A stretch of DNA of 60,257 nt from Ectocarpus siliculosus (lineage: Eukaryota; Sar; Phaeophyceae; Ectocarpales; Ectocarpaceae): NCBI GenBank assembly GCA_000310025.1, contig FN649741.1:3328863-3389119 (forward strand). Reading direction: 5' to 3'. The notes under the pieces are model-generated. The model made no database searches. It had not been told where the DNA came from and saw only the letters and a list, made by a program, of their open reading frames with translations. Each line of letters begins with the position of its first letter. Positions within the stretch are counted from its first letter, which is position 1. This document shows, piece after piece, positions 44,050-55,960 of the stretch. Made by a program: the position numbers and the translations under genes.

Positions 44050-45852
44050 TGTCGGCCCCCAAGAGAGACCAAGCCTTTTGAGGTTATTACGGAAAAACCG
44101 CGGGGACAAAAACGGGGCGTTTAGCGATCGACCCCACCCCTCCCGAACACCCTCCATCGTTTCGCGCAGAGGATCCACGGGGGCGTGCAGCCGGGGATAG
44201 CGGTGAGAACATGGACCCTGTGCAGTAGCGAGGATGTCGAGCTTGTGCTGTCGATGCTACCGCCGGATTTATCTCCCTTCATCCTCATGGTTGATCGGGG
44301 AGAGTGCACCTTCGCCACCAAGGTATGCCGGGTCCTTCTGTTCGTGATTCTCCGCATTGATGCTTGTTGCGGCTGGAATATTCAATCTTCTGTCGGTCTA
44401 TCGTTGCCGGGTTTTCATTTTTTGGTCACGACATGTGGTGTAGTGGGGAGCGTTTCGATCGATAGCATTCTTGTCGCGGCAACAAAAGCCGTACCTACGC
44501 CATCAGTTTATTCGATAGATGCGAACCATCTCTGTTCCTCGTTCGAGTTTGTCCGGCCACATTTATCGCCAAAGGCCGATGAAACACGTACGTCCCTAGG
44601 TAGGGCCGACCCAAGGCCCGATGTGCATGCACGGCATTCTGTCTATCGCCCTCGTAAAGTTGAGGTGGGAACCCTCCAGACTACGTGGTTACGATTCTAT
44701 TGTGCGGATCTATTTGGTGGTGACAAACGGTCAGGTCTTGGGTGTGTGGACATTGATTCTCTGTGCAGTGCCGGACAGCGTCAAAGAAGATCCCAAACAA
44801 ATGCCGTTTGGCTGGAAGGCGATCGATGACAACAATCGTTTCAAAGGTTGTCGAAAGCATTAAAAAATAATCCGTTCTCTCTCTCTCTTAGAGAGAGAGA
44901 GAGATTCGAGGTGCTGTACAGACTTAGGATGACATCCTTGTTATACTTTTCGCTTGCGTGATCTACGCCTTCCTATAGTCTTCCCCCCCCACCCCCCACC
45001 CCCGTCTCTCTACTCTTATGCATAGGGAAATGTATTGCAACGACGCGCGTGCTACATAGTCCCTCATAATTTTCCGACGGTTCGATTCTTGATTTATTGC
45101 CTTACCGTATTTGTGGATGCAGGTGCGAACGGCACAAAAGCTGGGCGCAGTCGGTGTGATCTTTGCGGACAACACGTGCCGTTGCATCGATGAAGCGATT
45201 GGTGTCTGCTCCACGTTTGGCACGTTTGGCAGTCTGCCTTGTGAAGAGTTCGGTCCGGCAATTGGAGACGATGGCTCCGGCGCAGACATTACCATTCCAA
45301 GGTGCGGTGGCGGCTTTACCTATTATTACAACTCGAATAGAGGGTGGAAGACGGCTGGAGTTTTGTGTGGGGAGAGTAGATGCACGCTCGCTCAGCGCAT
45401 TGTTCTACATCATGGAGAGAGAAAACGTGAGAAGATGATGCGCAGCACGCTCTCGGACTCGCTATCAGTGATGTGTTGTTCCTGTTGACCGGGACGGTTT
45501 CACCGCCACAACTGCGCACGAAAACATTTTTCTCCCCATTGCCACCTAGAAAAACGCATATACCGGCTCACATGATTCCAAGCGAGAAGCACGCGGAACT
45601 CATGACGGCCGCGCGTTTTCGCTCTATCCTGCCGCCGCCGCCGCCGCCGACACCGAGGCGTGGTTGTTGTTGTTGTTGCCGATGTGGCGCAGTCAAGACT
45701 CAAAGGACCATCCCGCCCCCCCTGCAAACATGCACAGTTTTATGATGAAGAAAATGGACGCAAGGATGGTCAAAAGCCGGCTGGCAACGGGGATTCCGGT
45801 TGTGGCGGAGATGTCGTGGCCCGTACCGGCACCTGATGGCGACATCGAGTGA
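41730..45852 (+). CDS. Short vacuolar-sorting-receptor-like PA-domain protein, copy A
   Basis: Five exons: 41730-41798, 43581-43709, 44170-44322, 45123-45301, 45738-45852. Phases close to 214 residues. Exon 1 encodes a signal peptide (MKIAAAAALLLLCIGW). Exons 2-5 encode the N-terminal ligand-binding region of plant-type vacuolar sorting receptors with a protease-associated (PA) domain. Visible motifs are YEHEEALFG, GGTIAE, SPFILMVDRGECTFATK, LGAVGVIFADNTC, GSGADITIP and MMKKMDARMVKSRL. Vacuolar sorting receptors capture soluble cargo in the Golgi through this region. Here the protein ends at a TGA exactly where the third copy has TGG (in VEWSLWT), so it lacks the remaining luminal part and membrane anchor. 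It could be a secreted or luminal PA-only protein, or a decaying duplicate; all frames and splice sites are intact. A second possible exon 2 acceptor lies 12 nt downstream (43593). Confidence 0.75.
43115..43165 (+). repeat. Short interspersed repeat R1, partial copy
   Basis: acttcaacacatccccttcg followed by actgactgttgaag matches the start of the R1 repeat and then diverges. It lies in intron 1 of PA-domain gene A and is absent from the corresponding part of copy B, so it postdates or was lost after the tandem duplication. Confidence 0.45.
43992..44049 (+). repeat. (AGC)n microsatellite in PA gene A intron 2
   Basis: About 16 uninterrupted AGC triplets follow gtagcagcagaaac. The corresponding position in copy B (about 49768-49800) has only a few scattered agcag units, so the tract expanded after duplication. 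Confidence 0.85.
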
Positions 45853-48328
45853 TTACTGTGGACGAGACGAGACGCCCGTTGGCAGGGGTTTGTGGGGATT
45901 CTGCGGGAGATGCTGAGGTACATAGAAGATGAGACTATTTCGAAGGAGCAAGGAGACGCGGGTTGGGGGGGGTGGGAGGGGGGAAGCCATGTAAACGGCC
46001 GCCGCGATTCGTGGGGGGGGGGCGAAAAGCGACAGCTAGCTGTGATTGTAGATTAGGTTAGCCTCTGGATACATACATGTAATTTACAAACACTCAGCGT
46101 ACACACGCGTGTGAAAAAGGCCCTACGCACCTGCTAAGCAGGAGGGCCATAAGCATAGGAGCACGGAGAGATGTACACCCGAGTGCGCATAAGCGATGCG
46201 CATGTGTGAAGCCGGCGTAAGGCCTATTGAGCCAGAAACGCTAGAAGGGGGCAGCGCTCCGGAGCGTAACACGCGTCCACGTGCAAAATATCCGGGAAGG
46301 AAGGTACATAGATATGATGTAAATGCGTCAAGTTTGAGGCGTTGTCTGGGAAGCAAGTGGTAGCACTCCTCCTTTATCAAAGAGCGAGGTAGAAGAAATG
46401 TCGCAAGCACAACAGTGGCGGCAGGGGTTCCGGTTTGACGAGCTTGGTGTCCAGATATTCAAGACTACAGTATGTTGGATACTGTACTGAAGGGAAGTTG
46501 GTGGCTTTGCTCGAGAGGCTCGAGTTGTTGGTCCCTCTGCGGGAGATACCAAATGTTCTTGTATGCGGTTAGGTGTATTCTCTTCGTGTGTTTTATTCGG
46601 TGGTTCGTAAAACCTTCAACAACCGGCATATCAAAACCGACGTGTTCCACGGGGCCTTAATCTGTTCTGAAGAAGTCGAGCCCATCGTACCGTAGATGAG
46701 TGTTCTTATGAAGAATAGCAATAGTCTACATGTCGTGGCGCTGTAGCTCGACAATCTACAGGGACATGCTGTACCATAGTCTAGGTCGGGTTCGAGCGAC
46801 GTTGACCGTCCCTTGTACTGTAGAAGGTCTATGAGATTTTGTCATACAAAGCATGACTGAAACATGTGAAGCACGGGTACTGCCATCTCCATCATGGCCC
46901 AAGTCGGTTGGTCGAGGCAAGCAGAAACGTTTTGATCGAGTGAATAAAGCGTTGGGGGTGGGCACGACCGCTCAAGCAGAGGTTTCGGGTGGCCTCGCAT
47001 GCAGACTTCGTGTTTTCTTGCTCGTAGTTTCCCCGGATAACATCAGCAGACGCGTTGTCCTATGGTATGCTGCTGCTTTTAACCACTACGTAAGTTGTTG
47101 CATAGTGAATAGCTGTACCAGGTTGTGAAACAATAAAGGTAATGCTTACGTACTGAAATTTAATGTTGTAGCGACGATCCATTTTCAACGGCGCGCTACT
47201 GTACTGGTTCAACAAGCTGAAATTTTTATGTTGATGGTGGGCACAGCGAACCGTTGGTGTGCGCCTTGTCTCGTTCTCAGCACAGGTCGGGTTTGCAGAG
47301 GTAGCGGTTTGCGGGAATCTTGAATGCGCCCTCCTCCATTTGCAGCATCCTCAGCTGCTTTGGCAGGTGGCGTCTGCGGGGGTGGTTAAATATTCGAGCC
47401 GTTACTTGCCCCGGAGATCGTCGGAAGATGGAGATCGTTTCATAGTTTTCTCCGAAGTTGGAAATCGGAACCAACAACTGGCCGTCTTCTCTACGGTCCT
47501 CAACCTCGAAGACTGCGTTCCCTCAGGCTGGGCGCTCTTCCCTGTTTTCACAACAATTTCAATACCAATATATAGCAAAAGCAACCACAAACTGATTCTC
47601 TGTGTTGTGTGATGTGGTACACAGACTGGAAAAAGAATGGTACCGGACAAAAGGCGCCGAAAAAAGTGAAAAGGGGGTCGTGACCATCCTCTCGCTCCCC
47701 TCACACGACGACAACAGAATCACACCAGCGGCGGCAGCGGCTGGCTGTCCCACATCATATCGGAGGAAAAGGATCTTAGAGCGGTGCATTGAGTTGAGTT
47801 TTAAATACTTCTTTTGGCGGGGCGTCTACGACTTGGTCGGATGGAAAACTGTGAAACGGTTTATGATTCCTGGTTGCACGATCATCAAACTTTGGTCGTT
47901 TTTTTCCACCACCGTTCCGAACCAATAGCAGCATGTCCCTAACACCAACCCGACCAAAAGATATGCATTGTTTGAGCGCTAGGTTACTGGACGTGTAAGC
48001 CTACGCCGCGGCGCAAGAGGGGTAAAAAGCTAGGTCGCGTGGTGCACGAGCTGCACCTTCCCGCACATGGAATATTCCGATAAATAGTTTTCCCGGCAGG
48101 AGACAGCCACTTTAGTTGCGACCAAGTCGTAGGCACATAAGCAATCTGAGGTACTGGAGGACTGCCCAGCTCGGCCTTTCTCGCATATTTAGTGCGCACA
48201 TCATAGCCCATACAGCAGGTGTCAGGCACCTATCGTGCTTTGAGCCGTCGAGACTGGGAGAATCATCGGGCTGGGGTGTCGAGCACACAGCGGGGAGATT
48301 AGGTTTCTTCCTATCGTCGACAGAATAT
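45853..48328. other. Spacer between PA-domain copies A and B
   Basis: No gene assigned. Parts are duplicated downstream of copy B: about 46130-46430 matches 52680-52990 and about 47240-47570 matches 53190-53590, which shows the tandem unit includes this spacer. Within the second match a minus-strand frame (47477-47277, ...FKIPANRYL) and its counterpart (LKIPTNRHF) are related, but plus-strand frames there are equally open and no family was recognised. Confidence 0.5.
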
Positions 48329-50856
48329 ATGAAGGTCGCTGCCGCCGGACCACACCTGTGTTCAGCGATACCGCTGCTGTGCATCTGCATAGGATGGAAA
48401 GACGCAGCCGCCGAGGTACGTGTGCCCGCGATGATACAAGACGACATGTGTGTGGGAATATCTGTCACTGGGACGTTTTTATATCTGGGTGTGCTATTGT
48501 ACATTGTACTCGAAGAGGTTGGAGGCTTGAAGATACCCCGGCCTGAAGAATGAATCAATCGCTGATACCCCGGCGGTCATGTTCACACCGTCTTCAATCC
48601 GCGTATTTACACACTTCAGCATATGCATATTCCGAAGAGCGAATGATACGCCAGAACGGGGAACAACGCATCATACGATCCGCTCGTGGTGTTCTCCCCC
48701 GAAATCGAGACAGATAGACGAAGTAGTCTATGCGCTACATTATTATTGCAGTTCATGTTTCGCGCCCGGCAAACCTACCAAGGGCTACAGTACTTACCTG
48801 GTGCAGATATTTTTAGGGTAGAAAAATTCGTGCATGCATTTGCCCCAAACGTAGGGTGAGAGGGTCGATCCAGGGACACATACCACGGCCCGTCACGCGT
48901 TGCCCGTGGCGTGTGAGAGAGATTTGTTATCGTCTTGCCCGCTGATTGTGATTGCCACGAAGCGATCGGCCTGGTTCAATTCACTCCGTGAGTCTCACGG
49001 ACAAGGCAGATAAGACGGCCGGCCAAGAAAGTTGTGGACGCCCAATGTGGCGGTCTGCTTGCAGCTTGTTGTGCCGTCGCCCGTGGGCGGCAGGTCGTGC
49101 CAGATCCCTATTGGGGAGGAAACCCGTCATGTGCTTGCTGTCTGCGCTGTCGTGTGCTGTCTGCGCGAATCATTACCTTGTTCCTACTACTCGTCCGGCC
49201 CTCCACTTCGTCTCACACACCCCGCGCGCTCCTCCAACCATATGTGCTGTTTCTTCCTCCCGTGGCGTGCGGTGGTCATCAGACGACAACGCAGACCGTC
49301 GTTTCTAGGCTGCAGTTTCCCCTCCCGACAGCCCTGTCCCGCGCCTTGGGTTATGAGCACGAGGAGGCCCTGTTCGGACCACACCACCCGTACGGTGGGG
49401 TCATCGCCGAGGTAGGGCCCATCACCTACCTGTGTGTGCGTGTGGACTACAGAGGCACCATCATGTTTCCCGCAAGAAAGTGGGAGGAGGCAAGAAGAGA
49501 AGAACACGTGCCATCCGTCCCGTGCCCAACGATTTGTGCGCGTAGCCGGGTTGCTACTCCTATATGGACCCATCCTCCCGTCATCCGTTCGGGTTGGGGG
49601 GGCGTACTCTTACTACCACATGTGAAAAATCGTGATGTCATCCGTATCAATGGATCGTTGCCTCCCCGTGTGTTGTTTGTGGAGATGGGTGCGCTCTTCG
49701 CCCCTTGCCCCCCAGCTGCATCACGCATGTGACTCGGCGCAAGTTGGATTGCTGGTGCCGCCGCTGGCGAAGCAGCAGAGGAAGCAGCAGAAGCAGTTCT
49801 CGGCCCCCGAGAGGGATCAAGGCTGTAGGGGGTTCTGTGGAATAACCGTGCCGACAAAAACGGGGCGTTTAGCGATCGACCCCCCCCCTCCCGAACCCCC
49901 ACCCCCCCTTTCGCTCAGAGGGTCATCCACGGGGGCGTGCAGCCGGGAAAAGCGGTGAGAGCATGGACCCTGTGCAGCATCGAGGACGCCGAGCTTGTGC
50001 TTCCGATTCTACCGCCGGATTCCTCTCCCTTCATCCTCATGGTTGATCGAGGAGAGTGCACCTTCGTCACCAAGGTCTGTCGAGTCCTTCTGTTCGTGAT
50101 TCTCCGCTTTGATATTGTTGTGCCTGGAGAATGTGTATCTGTCTCTTCTTTCGGGTCGTTCGTTTCCGGATGTTTCTTTTTTTCGCGACGGCTCGTGGTG
50201 TACATAGTGCGGAGCGTTTCGATCGATCTCGTCGTTCTCGTGTCAAGAGAAACGGGCATACCTACGTCACCGAAGCACTGTACGGTCTAGACATTTACGG
50301 TAAACTCCCGTGTTCCCACGTGGTGGGTCAGCTTGGCTGAAGGTTGTCTTGCATGCGATGGCCGGTGACCGAAACGTTTCCACGCACCCAAGAGTTGAAA
50401 GCTGTAGAAGTATGTGCGTCGCACACAAGTCTTTAGGTACTCGGTGTGATCTTCCAAACTCATCTCGCATGAACCTTGACAATGTTTTTGGTTCGATTTT
50501 CTCTCCGGAGGGTTTTTTCCCCACTTCGATTCGATTTTTTCCACTTTTATGTCCGGTCCACCAAAGGACGTACGTGCGTAGGTAGGGCCGACCCGAGGCC
50601 CGATATGCATGCACAGTGTTCTTTCTGGCTATCACCCACCTAACGAGCTCGTTGGAACCCTTCACATTGTAACGTGAATCTGTTGGTACCCATCTATTTG
50701 GTTGTGGCAAACAGTCCGTCTGGGAAGATCAAAAGGGTGTGTGTAGTACCGGATAGCGTCAAGGGCGACCCCAAACAAACACCATTTGGCTCGAACGCGA
50801 TCAATGACAGCGACCTGGGTTTGGTTTGCTGTCGAAAACGTTACTCCTCCGAAAGC

Positions 50857-50921
<65 letters not shown>

Positions 50922-51834
50922 CTTTCTCTCTCTTTCTCGAGCTTCTGTATAGACTAGAATTACGTGCTTGTGATACCCTTCTATTGCCCTCCCTCCCTCC
51001 CTCCCTCTCCGTCTCCGTCTCCGTCTCCCCCCTCTCGAGCTTACATGTGTGATGTACTCCTTCCGATAGCCTCGCCCCCCGACCCGACTCCGTCTCTCTG
51101 CTTTTGAGCATTTGTGTTGCAAGACTTGCGTGTTTATCCCTCATCTACTCTCCCGCGGTTTGATTATTTGTTTGCTTGTACGTATTTTCCCTTGCTTGTT
51201 GTGTGGACGTAGACCCGATGGGCGCAAAAGCTGGGCGCAGTCGGTGTACTATTTGCAGACGACATGTGCCAGTGCAGCGATGCAGCGAGTGGTATCTGCT
51301 CCATGTCTGGCAATTTACACTGTGAAGAGTTCGGTCCGACAGTTGGAGACGATGGCTCCGGCGCAGACATTACCATTCCAAGGTGCGTGGCCACTTTACC
51401 TGTAGCATAATACCTCGATCAAGACCCTGAAGTATGCGGAGAAAGTCGATGCACACGTAGTACGAACATCATTGTAAAACAGAGATAGAGAAAACGCGAG
51501 GAAACATCGCGCAGCATGCTATCGGATTCGCTGGAATTGACCTCTTAGTTCCCGTTGGTCGCGACGGTTTCACCACGTCAAAACTCGTACGAGAACATTC
51601 CTCCCCCTGGATCTAGACTCCGCCGCCGTGGCGTTGTTGTGCTGCTTTTGCCATGTCGCGAAGTTTCCGCTCAATTGGCAATCAAATGATGTTCCCGCCC
51701 CTCCTACAAACATGAACAGTTTAATGATGCAGAAAATGGACGCGACGATTGTCAAGAACCGGTTGGAAAAGGGAGTTCCGGTTATGGCGAAGATGTCGTG
51801 GTCCCTCGCGGCACCAGACGGTGGCATCGAGTGA
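48329..51834 (+). CDS. Short vacuolar-sorting-receptor-like PA-domain protein, copy B
   Basis: Five exons: 48329-48415, 49283-49411, 49919-50074, 51213-51382, 51720-51834. Phases close to 218 residues. Same organisation as copy A: signal peptide (MKVAAAGPHLCSAIPLLCIC), then YEHEEALFG, SPFILMVDRGECTFVTK, LGAVGVLFADDMC, GSGADITIP and MMQKMDATIVKNRLEKG, ending PDGGIE at the same TGA as copy A. One PA-region Asn-Thr-Cys becomes Asp-Met-Cys. Reading frame and all splice sites are preserved despite clear protein divergence from A, which suggests retained function or recent origin. It lacks the receptor's remaining luminal region, membrane span and cytosolic sorting tail, so it cannot be a conventional receptor. 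Like copy A it has alternative acceptors 12 nt apart for exon 2 (49283 or 49295). Confidence 0.75.
50855..50938 (+). repeat. (CT)n microsatellite in PA gene B intron 3
   Basis: About 84 bp of CT repeats with a tctt/ctct second phase. At the corresponding site in copy A (about 44876-44906) the sequence is a short ct run fused to its inverse, ctctctcttagagagagaga, which forms a small perfect hairpin. Confidence 0.85.
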
Positions 51835-53919
51835 TGGCTGTGGACGAGACGAGACGTCCGTTGGCAGGGATTTGTGGGGATCCTGCCGGAGATGCTGAGG
51901 CAGAATATGGGCTGTTCGAACGGGGCGCGGAGACGCGGGCGCGGGGGGTGTATTACATGTAAACGGATGCCGTAGTCGTAGGCCGTTGACCTCGGATCTC
52001 TACAATGCCGCGACGGAGCGGTACACCGGTTATTCGCCGGCCCAGGCTAACTTTCACAGCGGATGAACCAGAAGCTGGTCGTCATCCTTGCATTTGCTGT
52101 GCCAAACAAGATATGCCGTTAGTTGATTGGGCGTCCCGGCTAACCAAACGTTTCACGTTCGGTAGGCCTTTGTACTTCAAGTACGGTGTGGGACTTCGAT
52201 CTTTGCGCGCTGGTATGAAACAGGCGCGCCACACACCGCGAACACGGCGTGTCCTGTGCGATACACTTGGAGTATCTGGCCTTTTGCCCAAGTGTAGACT
52301 ATGCTTTCCAGATGGAGTGGGTCATAGACTACTCGAGTAAGAGTTTTGCTCTACAATAGGGCGTTCCAACTACCCAAGTGTGGTCAGCGGACATCCTACG
52401 GGGTGCGCACTCCAGGACCGAAGCCCACAAGCTTATCGTAGACACCCGCATAAACACCCCCCAGGCCGAACGCGGCAGGTTTACAGCTCCATCCCACAAG
52501 GGCCAACCACACCTCAACGAATCCATCCTACTGACTAGACTAAAACCCCACGGGCGGGGGATTATCGGCCTCAGTTTCACACAGGAGGGGGTGGGGGGGA
52601 GCGACAGCTAAGCTGGATTTGAAGCTTTGGTTTGCCAGCGGATGCAGCACACAGTGTATGCGCGCACGTGAAGAAGGTGCGATGAGGGCCATAGAAGCGC
52701 AGAGAGCGTACGCCCCGCGCGTATGAGCGACACGCATGAGTGAAGCCGGCAACAGGCTCATTGAGTGAGAGCCGGAAACGCTAGAAAGCGGGCTGTCTCC
52801 GGCGCGTAGCACGCACTACTACGCACGTTGCATATATCCGAGGAGAGGAAGATAGATAGATATGTAGAGTAAATGCGCCAAGTGTTGAGGCGTTGTCTGG
52901 GAAAGGCAAATGGTAGCACTCCTATCCTGCGCCCGTCCAGCCAACGGCGGGGTGTAGAAGTGTCGTAATAATAATGTCGGTCAGGCGATACGGGTGTGAT
53001 CGATGAGATTGATGTCCACGCATTCAAGACAACCACAGGAATGCGGGTCTTTATGGCACGGATCGGCTACACCGCACGGGTCGCGGTCTTTGGCACAGAG
53101 GGTACGGAAAAACCGCTTGAATGTGTACCAGGTATGTTGTGGAGAGAGATGTACCTGTACCGTATTTATCGTGTGCCAGCCACTGTAGAAATCGTTGATG
53201 TACGTCTTGTGGCGTTCCTCGGCACAGACAGGTCGGGTGGTGTGGTGCGGCAAGAAGTGACGGTTTGTGGGAATCTTGAGTACACCGTCCTCCGCTTGCA
53301 GTAATATCGTCTGCTATTGCGGGTCGTGTCTGCTGGGACCTTTTCCTACATGTAAATTTCTTGACGATGAAGTACTTCAAATCGAGCCGTTTTTTTGCCC
53401 TCTGAAGATCGTTGGAAGATGGCAAAAGCAGATCGGAAGATTGGAAGATCGTCATGTTTCCGGGAACGGAGCCCTGAGGTTTTTTCAGCTACTGCTGTTG
53501 TGCAGTAGACATGGTCACCACCGTGCCTTCTCTGTTTTTCTTGACCTCGAAGACCGCGCTCCCTCGGGGTGAGAAATCTTCCCTGTATTCACAACAACAA
53601 CGACAACATGACACAGCAACAGCACCCGGAGCAGCACCCCACAGCCCAACTTTCCTGCTGTGTGTGTCAGCCGGAGGCGCCGCGAAGGAATCCGCCTTAC
53701 AGTCCCCGCTCGGAATATATTAATACCAACCGTGGAGCCCCCCAAAGAACTCGGAAACTCGAAAGGTGCCGCTCTCTCGCTCGTCGCCGCAAGAGGAACT
53801 TCCCCCCTGGAAGCATAGAGGGTTGTTATAGCGTGCCCCATTCGAGAGTCGGGCGGCTCTATCAGGCTGGAGGGTCTTTGACACGCCGGGGAGACGGATT
53901 CTTGGCCTGCTGCAGAAAG
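51835..53919. other. Spacer between PA-domain copies B and C
   Basis: Contains a partial R2 repeat (51958-52075, atgccgtagtcg and gacggagc landmarks) and the duplicated spacer sequence also found between A and B. A minus-strand frame (53253-52981, followed upstream by LKIPTNRHF) encodes a Cys-rich end (CGVADPCHKDPHSCGCLECV); it is the most protein-like frame here but has no recognised family and only part is preserved near 47277-47477. The last ~80 bp resembles the upstream region of copies A and B. Confidence 0.45.
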
Positions 53920-54602
53920 ATGAAGGTCGCTGCCGCCGCCGCCGCCGCCGCCGGACCCCTGCTGTTTTCAGCGATAGGGTGGAGAGAAGCAGCCGCCGAG
54001 GTGCGTGTTGGAGGCGAGGAGAGCAGTCTACGGCCCCCGTGGTCTTCGTTTGCGATGGTTCTCGGTGTTGATGTGTTTGATAGCCGCGGATTGTTTATAT
54101 CATTCAAGTTACATCGTCCGCAAGGTTGCTCCGTATTGTGTCTCCGTCATACGCGTACAGCTGGTATGTAGTGTTGTTCCACGAAGACAAAACGCCGCTT
54201 GTCTTCATCAGCCGGGGGGAAGAGAAAGTCTGAATACCCTTCAGCACGACGTCCTTGGAAACGCTACTACTGCGGATGGATGCAGCCTCCTCAAAAAGAC
54301 CCCAGTTCGCTCTTTACTGCTGTTGCCGATCGTTTGCCGACATAGGCGAGAGATGTTTTTCCGAAAACTACTACAAGTACAAGGTACGCTGCGGCGAGAT
54401 TTAGATGTCGATGACCGGATCGGATCATCGGGTCACGGGCCACCCACAAGTGTAGCTTCCCCCTCTATCTACGTTCCAAGCCTCCTTCTCCTGAGAGAGA
54501 CTCTCGCATCCCAGTGTGCGGCTTGGTTTTGCGTTATGCCTCGGTGCAGCGGTTTCGATGGCAGCACCTCCACTCGCAACAGCAGTCTTGCACATCTGCC
54601 GC

Positions 54603-54635
<33 letters not shown>

Positions 54636-55913
54636 GGTTGGTCTGCAGCCCTGCACGCTGCTGTCGTCTTCGCAGCCTGCGGCGCTAGCAGCAGCCAAGC
54701 AGCGCCCGCGTTCCGTGTTGCCCTGCAGACAATAACTAACAAAGCGGGCTTACGTAGTAGATTGTGCACTCACCGGTATATGCGTCGTCGCCAAGCATTG
54801 GCTAGGGTCATGCTATGCGTACAAGTATGTTTGCTGTTCTAGGACTTGTTCGAAATCCAATCGCGGACTGGTCGTGTCGTGTTGATGTTGTCGCGGATAG
54901 AGCAGGTGACTAACAGCGTTCCGCAAGCGAACAGTACATGCAGATTTTACCTCATCTATGTATCCATGGGTACGATGGTAACAGGAGAGGGCGGATGAAC
55001 CCTTGTCGCATGTGCAACACGACACGCATGCACCGCGGAAAGATCCATAACCACTGCCATCTTGTGCGAGAGGGCCACGAGTCCAGACCCTTCGGTGAAC
55101 AGAGGCAGGCTTTTGTGTAATAATAGGATGCGCGCATACAAGAACCAAGCAAGTGTTGCAGCAGTACGAACTTGATGACGAATGCAGCTGGCGCAGCCCC
55201 CGCGCTTGAGAACCTCCAGTTTTTGGCGGAGGCTGGGATTCTTCGTTCCGAGGGCTGTGTTTTTTGTGGGCTACAAAATGGCCGCTATATTGGTGTTGTT
55301 TATAGCGTATGTAGCACTTAGCCGGGCTCACAACTGGTGCTCATGTTCTTGCGTTTCGCGATCGTGTTGAGAATGGTGTTTCTTCTGTTCTTGACTGCTG
55401 TCAAGTTCTTGAGTGCGAGCGCTATAACCACTGTAAAATCTTGGGGGAAGTGGGAACTCCAACGCCCGTCTTGTTGGCTGTGCGCTGGCTCGTGGGGGCG
55501 TGGTCTCTAATCTTCCACTGCTAGTTATTTTGAATTCTTCAAAGTGAAGTATGGTGTACAGATGTCCTTGTGGCGTGAGATGGAAGTCTGCCGGCGCTAG
55601 CGGTTGTTGAGGCGCGTACAAAATTGTTTTGTGAAAACCCACCACCTCGATTCGACACCGTCAGTTGTTGGGTGTTTTTCCCCCGGTCACATCTTGGATT
55701 GTGATGCAGCAGCAGCAGCAGCAGCCACACCGCAGCACGCCGCACACCTCGGCCATGCGTCGAAGTGATGCTTGCCCCGTTGGTCTAACGACTTCGGCAT
55801 AAGTTTACATGAGTACTGCTGTACCCCCCCCACATTCGTTTTCGGCGTTAACGACGGCACGCACGGCGGCGGCGTTGGCGGCGGCGGCGGCGGCGAATCC
55901 CTTGGCGACAACG

Positions 55914-55960
<47 letters not shown>

